DNA from: Athripsodes cinereus
Lineage: Eukaryota > Arthropoda > Insecta > Trichoptera > Leptoceridae
DNA: 64,000 bases
Direction of reading: 5' to 3'
Assembly: GCA_947579605.1 (NCBI GenBank)
Contig: OX388317.1
Location: 11,737,384-11,801,383, forward strand
Of this stretch, positions 58,318-64,000 are shown one piece after another. A model generated the notes under the pieces. That model was not told where the DNA came from. It made no database searches and worked only from the letters and a program-made list of their open reading frames with translations. A program made the translations under genes and the position numbers. How positions within the stretch are numbered: the stretch's first letter is position 1; each line of letters begins with the position of its first letter.

Positions 58318-58599
58318 CAGTCATCTTTCATATACGTTGCTTTCTATATAAAATAAAGAGAGCATACAAAGAATGTCACGCACTACATACATTTCCATAT
58401 ATTTCATGTCTAATTTATGGAAATAAACACAAACTGTTTGAGTTCTACTATATTTAATGATAGATACAGTAGCTTGGTTTACGTACAAAGTCATTGTCAA
58501 ACTAGATAGTTATACAAAATAAACGTCAACTCAATTAATTTCGAAAATTAAACTTGTCTCTTTTATAGTTTTTAAGTATACTTTCGCCATTAATGTGGT

Positions 58600-58856
58600 T
58601 TGAAGTAAGTGACCCTTGCATGGACAAATTTCCGTAGGTATAACAACAAATATGCCCTTCTGCAGCTTATAGTAGAGGGTAAGATAGAGGGCAGACGGGG
58701 TTTGGGGCGCAAAAGAGCATCATGGCTCAAGAATCTTCGGCAGTGGTTTGGAATACCGGATGCAGCAACCCTCATCAGACTGACCCAGGATCGTGAAGAG
58801 TATCAAGAGATGGTCGCCAACGTCCGATAGGAGCGGCACAAGAAGAAGAAGAATAA
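58600..58856 (+). mobile_element. LINE 3' fragment with (GAA)n tail
   Basis: A frame from 58609 to 58830 gives ALLQLIVEGKIEGRRGLGRK, RASWLKNLRQWFG, IRLTQDREEYQEMVANVR, then GGCACAAGAAGAAGAAGAAT. This is the classical 'LLQLI.EGKIEG+RG.GR+..SWLKNLR.WF' ending of RTE/CR1-like LINEs in arthropods. Frame intact, 5'-truncated. Confidence 0.85.
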
Positions 58857-58860
58857 CAAC

Positions 58861-59239
58861 ACATAACATCTTTTTCCTTTGCAATAACATTCCACTTCAA
58901 TAAATGTAAGAATGCGTTAGAAGAAAAGATTTCAGATAGATGCCTAGGAACCTGGAATGGAGAATATTTGAGAGCTGATGATATTTTTCTTGTGTGGGAA
59001 AGAATTTGATTCATGCAAATCGATACTTAAAATTATTGTGAAAATTTGAAGAAATATACATATAAATATACAGGAGTGCAGCGGTTGAGGCTTACATTAT
59101 GAATGTTGTTATTTGACATTATTAATAAAACTTGTTAAGTTTATCTTAATATATTTTACCTATATCAATCTTAACTGTACATTCGTAATAATACCACTTT
59201 ATTATAATGTAAAGAATATTATCAGTTTTACATATTCAT
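58861..59239. other. AT-rich spacer
   Basis: No gene or recognised repeat. Confidence 0.4.
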
Positions 59240-59290
59240 GATTAGAGGGTGAGATTGTCGCTAGATTGCTATATTTTTCAACTAATTTAC
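59240..59290 (-). repeat. Fragment of the dispersed LINE-tail repeat
   Basis: AGAGGGTGAGATTGTCGCTA, GATTGCTATATTTTTCAACT is the complement of ...AGTTG...GC.A.CTAGCGATAA.CTC.CCCTCT. Short and diverged. Confidence 0.45.
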
Positions 59291-59335
59291 TATTTCATAG
59301 CAAAAGCACAAAACACACAATGACAACAAAATTCA

Positions 59336-59537
59336 GTGGGCCTAGTCAAAACACATTTAAGCGTTACGTTTTCGTTTCGTTTTCGTTCAAACAAGACGAG
59401 GTTGCGAGAACGCGTCAATTTTCGGAACTACTTGTATATTTTAGCTACGAAAATTGACGCGTTCTCGCAACGTCGTCCGCGTTTGAATGAAAACGAAACG
59501 AAAACGTAACGCTTAAATGTGTTTTGACTAGGCCCAC
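59336..59537. mobile_element. Fold-back MITE, ~90-bp arms
   Basis: Left arm from 59336 (GTGGGCCTAGTCAAAACACA, TTTAAGCGTTACGTTTTCGT...) and right arm ending 59537 (...AAATGTGTTTTGACTAGGCC, CAC). Arms are near-perfect over ~85-90 bp, including GCGAGAACGCGTCAATTTTC, with a ~25-bp centre. Non-coding. A related half-copy lies at 26045-26128. Confidence 0.92.
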
Positions 59538-59716
59538 AGATGTTGATAAGAAGGTTATACTTTGTAACACTTTTTCCTTCAATTACTTGTTCCCAAATTA
59601 TTCACAACTTCTTTCTATTATACTTCCCTCCAAAACTCTCTCTGACTCCAGTCCACCTCTTTATACATTGTCCAGCTAATTCAGTCGAAGAACTTGAGTC
59701 TCAGGTCAGGGATAAT

Positions 59717-60259
59717 TGTAGAGTTCTTAGGTTGGTTTCACAGATCAAAAGAAAACAGAAGTTAAGTTAAACGAAAAAACATTTATTCATGGTTCAATTA
59801 TTACACTGTCCGGTTCAACACAAACATGCACACCGTTACATTTTACACAAGTACTTAATATTATACAACAAGATCTACTTGAATTAATCAAATCACTTAT
59901 CACTATGTACAGGTTATATTGATACGGGTTTCAATTATTGTTTAACACTTTTAACACAAAGTTATTTTCTTTTCGGTTCAGCCACCGCCCGACGCGAAGC
60001 GTCGGACAGCCGCTACCGAGGCAAGAGACAAGGGGCAAGAGAAGTTGGTTACAAAATGGTCAACGAAGAGAAATTTAACGGAAGTCAAAATAGAGTTTAA
60101 TTTAATATTTGCGGGATTCTTTCCTTCAAAAAAAGTCAAATGGTAACTAAGTAAATTTAATATGGAATACTCTAATAATTATCTATTGTTATTTTTAACT
60201 ACGACAACTTTCAGAGTTATTGAATAATTGTCTAGCTATCAATCTATACCGTCGTGACA
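59717..60259 (-). mobile_element. Possible solo LTR
   Basis: Read on the minus strand it starts TGTCACGACGGTATAGATTG and ends CCTAAGAACTCTACA, that is TGT...ACA. AATAAA lies near its end (complement of about 59790) and a GC hairpin (CCGACGC GAA GCGTCGG, 59990-60006) lies inside. These are LTR-like features. There is no matching 4-6 bp flank, no primer-binding site and no internal coding region, so this stays tentative. Confidence 0.35.
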
Positions 60260-60284
60260 TCCCCACTAGAGGCCAACGTCTAAC

Positions 60285-60400
60285 TACATGCATATACCTA
60301 CATGTCGTTCTCTTTGTTTTAAAATAAAACACATTCAGGATGGGTGACAAACGTCATCACCCACCTTCTACAGGATACTAGGAGATCTATTCTATTCCTT
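60285..60400 (+). repeat. Fragment of the unclassified dispersed repeat
   Basis: GTCTAACTACATGCATATAC, GTCGTTCTCTTTGTTTTAAA and CATTCAGGATGGGTGACAAA match the front half of the copies at 39.2 and 41.0 kb. Confidence 0.5.
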
Positions 60401-60804
60401 CACAGTTAAATATAGTAATATTATAATTATTGTTGTGTTATTCTAGTAGAAACTATACTCTTACCTAATTAATCTTCTTCAAGGCGGCAACATAATAATA
60501 TTCAAAGTATTATCTTATACATTGTTTAACAATACAATATTATTGCAAAAGTAAACAATATTATATTCGTATGTACATAGTTTATATTAATAATCCACGT
60601 TATAATAATAACTATGTATGTATACTATCAAAATAATATTATTCTTATTAAAGCATTCAGTTTGTTTATGATTACATTTAGTTCTACAATGTCTAATGTA
60701 ATAAGAATATAGGCTACATATTGTATTACGTATTGTAAAACTATATTCTATCGAATTTCTTTATATTTTTAGAATTTTATCAATCCACTCATTACTGATC
60801 TGAT
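60401..60804. other. AT-rich spacer
   Basis: No gene or recognised repeat. Confidence 0.4.
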
Positions 60805-60955
60805 GGCTTCCCTGCTTGTGGGATATGCCATGATGGTAAAGTAGTAGAACTCATTATACTATTCTGCTAAAAGTGGGATAACTTAATAACTTACACATGT
60901 TGTCCTCTTCGTGTCAGTAAATATAGGACAATCAGAATGGGTGGTATTATGGAAT
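60805..60955 (+). repeat. Dispersed repeat fragment at the LINE 5' junction
   Basis: CTTGTGGGATATGCCATGAT, then ACACATGTTGTCCTCTTCGT, GTCAGTAAATATAGGACAAT, CAGAATGGGTGGTATTATGG. Same family as 39205-39450. The truncated LINE begins directly after it, so this repeat was probably its target. Confidence 0.6.
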
Positions 60956-63580
60956 TTATACGTACACTATGGAGGTAGGATTATTTTAGTCAAGCTAGAT
61001 ACCAAACCCGTAGACACAATTTTGATCCAAGTCTACATGCCAACATCTAGCCATAGCGACCAAGAAATTGAAATTTTATACGAAAACATCCAAAAATTGC
61101 TAGATGACACAAAAGCTGAGGAAAATGTTATTGTAATGGGAGACTGGAACGCAGTAGTAGGGGAAGAAAGGGAGGGATCAGTCGTAGGAGCATATGGGTT
61201 GGGCACTAGAAATGATAGAGGTAGCCGTCTCATTGAATTCTGCGCCAAAAATAAAATGTTTATAGCCAACACGTGGTTTCAACACCACTATAGACATCGC
61301 TATACATGGAAATCTCCCGGAGACAGATTTCGATCACAGATTGATTACATTCTTACACGTCAAAGATACAGGAATCAAATTAAAGATTGCAGGAGCTTTG
61401 CAGGTCCGGACATTGATAGTGATCATAATATGGTTGTGGCGGAAACCATACTGAAATTCAAAAGGCTCGAGAAGAGAACCACAAAAAGATGGGACCTAAA
61501 ACAGCTAAAAATAAAAGAAGTTAAAGAGAAATACGACGAAAAAACTAAGATATGCGATTTTGAGAGTAATGAAAGTATAGATAAAGTATGGGGTAAAATT
61601 AAAGAGAAAATAACCGCAGCGGCAGATGAGGTATTAGAGAAAAAAAAGCCGCAAGCTAGGAAAGAATGGATCACGGACGATATTTTAGAAATGATTGAAA
61701 AAAGAAGGAACTTAAAGAACTCTAAAACAGAAGAAGGGAAAAAGGAATATAAAGCCCTTAGAAATAAAATTAACAGAGAATCCAAGCTGAGAAAGGAATG
61801 TTATTTGCAAGAAAAATGCAAAAATATTAACAGGAATATAAAACAAAGGAAATTTGAAACCGCATACTCTGAAGTAAAGAATTTCTTCAATGACAAAACA
61901 CAACCACGATGTGCTATACAAGATAAAAACGGCAAACTGCTGTTTGAGGATGAATTGATCGTAAAAAGATGGAAAGAATACCTAGAACAATTATACAAAG
62001 GAAAGAACATAGTCAAGGAAAGCAAAGCACTAGAAGCAGAATATGACGTAGAAAATAATGGAGATGACATCTTAAGAAGTGAATTTGATATTGCATTAGC
62101 AAAGTTGAAAGACGGCAAAGCACCAGGTATTGACCTGATTCCATCAGAGCTGCTTAAATGCGCAGGAAAAGGCATGCTTGATACATTGTATAAGCTTGTC
62201 TGCAAAATATACAACACAGGAGAGATACCTGAGGACTTTGCCAAATGTCTGATACGAGCGCTTCCTAAGAAAGCAGGCACGACAAAGTGTGAACAACACA
62301 GAACCTTAAGCATGATATCACACGCTTCTAAGATACTCACCAACATTATAATGAAAAGGGCGGAAAATAAAATCAACGAAACACTTTCAGAAGATCAATT
62401 TGGATTCCGCAAAGAGACAGGCACAAGAGATGCAATCCTGAGTCTCAGACTTACTCTAGAAAAGAGAATAACAATTAATAAAAACACATATATAGCATTC
62501 ATCGACCTTGAAAAAGCATTCGATAAAGTAGAATGGGAACAACTTTTTAACACCCTCAACCAGATAGGAATGAGTTATAAGGATAGAAGAGCAATCTGGA
62601 GCTTATACAAGAACGAAATGGCTGTGATTAAAAGCGGAGAGAGCTGTGCAGAAGCAAGGGTCGAACAAGGCGTAAGACAAGGATGCTCAATGTCGCCAGC
62701 TCTCTTTAACTGCTATATACAGCGAGCCATTGATGAACTGAGAGAAGAAATGAAGAACTGGACAGGAGTAAAAATAAATGGGAAAAAGGTCGACATGATA
62801 AGATATGCTGACGACATAGCACTGCTCGCAGACTCCGAGATGGAGCTGAACGAAGCTTTAGGAAAATTGGAAAGTATACTGTTGTCAAAGTACAACATGA
62901 AAATAAATAAAGAAAAAACAAAATGTATGGTCGTTGGAAGAGAGGAAGCGACTGCGAACATTGCATTAAATGGAGTGAGCATCAAACAAGTAAGTGAATT
63001 CGTGTACCTGGGCAGCAGAATAAACCAGGATGGACGCTCCAAAGCAGAAATTGTAAGCAGAATAAACCAGGCAAGGATTGCCTTCAACAAAAAATCGAAG
63101 ATATTGGAATCCCCAAATATCGACTTAAGCGTAAGGAAGAACCTTACTAAAGCCTTTGTATGGAGCATTCTGCTTTATGGTTGTGAGACATGGACCATCA
63201 GCAAGAGTGAAAGCGGACGGTTGGCGGCCTTTGAGATGTGGTGCTACAGACGCATGCTTAAGATCCATTGGTCGGAGCACGTCGAAAACGAAGAAGTCTT
63301 AACCAGGGTAGGCGAAAAAAGGCAACTCCTTAAGAGAATCAGCCAACAACGAGCTAACTGGATTGGCCACAACATCAGGCACCCAGGACTACTCATCGCC
63401 ATCGCGGAGGGTAAGACCGAGGGAACAAATGGCAGAGGCCGACCAAGAGACGCATATATGGACCAACTGAAGAGGGACATGAACTGTGGCTCATACGTAG
63501 AGCTTAAAAGACTGGCTGAGAATAGGGAGGAATGGAGAAGAAAAACCAAACTCGTTGCAGACCAATCCAATGGATTGTAA
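60911..63580 (+). CDS. LINE polyprotein: partial endonuclease plus complete RT
   Basis: 889 codons without interruption. About the first 18 codons come from the flanking repeat; recognisable LINE protein starts near VHYGGRIILVKL (about residue 18). Endonuclease motifs kept: VMGDWNAVVG (75-84), YTWKSPGDRFRSQIDYIL (131-148), SDHNMVV (170-176). The N-terminal endonuclease third, with its catalytic N and E, is absent. RT: DGKAPGIDLIPSELL (about 401-415), DQFGFRK (495), AFIDLEKAFDKVEW (529-542), GVRQGCSMSPALFN (587-600), IRYADDIALLAD (630-641), FVYLGS, ILLYGCETW; then a tail with RANWIGHNIRHP and GRGRPRDAYMDQL. Both catalytic aspartates of YADD are present. In relatives this enzyme copies its RNA at a nicked site; this copy lacks a full nuclease and promoter, so autonomous mobility is unlikely. 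The ATG at 60911 is incidental. Confidence 0.92.
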   Translation: MSVNIGQSEWVVLWNLYVHYGGRIILVKLDTKPVDTILIQVYMPTSSHSDQEIEILYENIQKLLDDTKAEENVIVMGDWNAVVGEEREGSVVGAYGLGTRNDRGSRLIEFCAKNKMFIANTWFQHHYRHRYTWKSPGDRFRSQIDYILTRQRYRNQIKDCRSFAGPDIDSDHNMVVAETILKFKRLEKRTTKRWDLKQLKIKEVKEKYDEKTKICDFESNESIDKVWGKIKEKITAAADEVLEKKKPQARKEWITDDILEMIEKRRNLKNSKTEEGKKEYKALRNKINRESKLRKECYLQEKCKNINRNIKQRKFETAYSEVKNFFNDKTQPRCAIQDKNGKLLFEDELIVKRWKEYLEQLYKGKNIVKESKALEAEYDVENNGDDILRSEFDIALAKLKDGKAPGIDLIPSELLKCAGKGMLDTLYKLVCKIYNTGEIPEDFAKCLIRALPKKAGTTKCEQHRTLSMISHASKILTNIIMKRAENKINETLSEDQFGFRKETGTRDAILSLRLTLEKRITINKNTYIAFIDLEKAFDKVEWEQLFNTLNQIGMSYKDRRAIWSLYKNEMAVIKSGESCAEARVEQGVRQGCSMSPALFNCYIQRAIDELREEMKNWTGVKINGKKVDMIRYADDIALLADSEMELNEALGKLESILLSKYNMKINKEKTKCMVVGREEATANIALNGVSIKQVSEFVYLGSRINQDGRSKAEIVSRINQARIAFNKKSKILESPNIDLSVRKNLTKAFVWSILLYGCETWTISKSESGRLAAFEMWCYRRMLKIHWSEHVENEEVLTRVGEKRQLLKRISQQRANWIGHNIRHPGLLIAIAEGKTEGTNGRGRPRDAYMDQLKRDMNCGSYVELKRLAENREEWRRKTKLVADQSNGL

Positions 63581-63596
63581 CTAAATATATATATAT
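60955..63596 (+). mobile_element. 5'-truncated LINE, family C, with intact RT frame
   Basis: About 2.64 kb. The 5' end falls inside the endonuclease domain and the 3' end is a short AT stretch, TAACTAAATATATATATA. Composition is less AT-rich than the surroundings. No other clear copy of this family is in the window. Confidence 0.92.
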
Positions 63597-63711
63597 CACT
63601 GGTAAATTTAACATTTTAAATGTCTTTTTCGTGACACATCTATAACGAATGACTTTTACAGGAGACTCGAAACCGAAGAAAATAATAATTTATTATATTA
63701 TTCATCCCACT

Positions 63712-64000
63712 TTTTAACGCTCCTCTAGGGAGCACAGGGCTACCCTCAGAGCCAAACCAGCCTACTCCCTTCATAGCGTCTCTGCACTAATTGAGTCACC
63801 TCTACCCACGACATTTCAAACGCTCTGATGTCATTATCATAGGAATGATGTAATGTGAAAGAGGGGCGTCTGAGCCGTCAAAACCCTTGAAGCCGAAAAC
63901 ACAGTACTTTTTATGGGCAACTATCATTTGGACATTCTCGAAACATTGCCCAACCAGAACCATAATCTCTCCTGCATTACAGAGACAACAGATCTTTGCT
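63712..64000 (-). mobile_element. LINE family A fragment running off the window
   Basis: Plus strand AACGCTCCTCTAGGGAGCAC, AGGGCTACC... through CTGATGTCATTATCATAGGA, GTGAAAGAGGGGCGTCTGAG to CATTACAGAGACAACAGATC is the reverse complement of family A (compare 13660-13940), with scattered substitutions. The reading frame is broken in places. Continues beyond 64000. Confidence 0.85.

Noticed and set aside
61423..63570. Several long minus-strand frames within 61.0-63.6 kb
   Set aside because: Shadows of the plus-strand LINE polyprotein.

Overview
This window is AT-rich eukaryotic DNA, most likely from an insect. The evidence is its base composition, many insect-type non-LTR retrotransposon (LINE) relics, tRNA-derived SINEs, short TIR elements and a TC...CTAG Helitron-like element of a kind common in insects. 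I could not fix the order. I find no intact host gene, no rRNA, no free-standing tRNA gene and no CRISPR array. The window is an intergenic or intronic repeat graveyard, and almost all coding-like sequence is transposon-derived.

LINEs: (1) a nearly full-length element at 10.8-13.97 kb with endonuclease and reverse transcriptase, broken by one frameshift and one nonsense codon. At least five 3' fragments of the same family lie at 26.9, 32.6 (5' inverted), 33.7, 44.3 and 63.7-64.0 kb. (2) a 5'-truncated LINE at 60.95-63.6 kb whose RT frame is still open to its normal end. (3) Many terminal fragments of several other families at 0.4, 5.7, 7.0, 7.75, 23.5, 25.9, 26.3, 30.5-31.1, 37.4, 43.6, 45.0, 49.2, 54.1, 54.5 and 58.6 kb. 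Several are nested: an L2/CR1-like tail inside another LINE at 30.8 kb, and a LINE-derived tail inside a SINE at 21.3 kb with a TAAG duplication.

The most interesting content is a pair of decayed genes that I assign to the uncharacterised animal DUF7869-type family, at 1.93-3.16 kb (minus strand) and about 35.1-36.7 kb (plus strand). Each is enclosed by its own terminal inverted repeats (1626-3553 and 34586-37196). The TIRs of the two elements differ from each other, yet both elements are bordered on both sides by AATT. This suggests that the DUF7869-type protein is the transposase of a TIR transposon with a 4-bp AATT target, and that the window holds two diverged copies. The family call is from recalled motifs and should be checked by profile search.

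The rest is AT-rich DNA sprinkled with fold-back and MITE-like elements (8.0, 16.4, 22.6, 29.1, 40.1, 41.7, 42.7, 46.5, 55.9, 57.2, 58.2 and 59.3 kb). One of these, at 46.5 kb, has an 8-bp near-identical target duplication. There are also dispersed LINE-tail repeats, an unclassified ~240-bp dispersed repeat, a possible solo LTR at 59.7-60.3 kb, and micro/minisatellites (33-bp unit at 0.83 kb, 9-bp unit at 20.35 kb).
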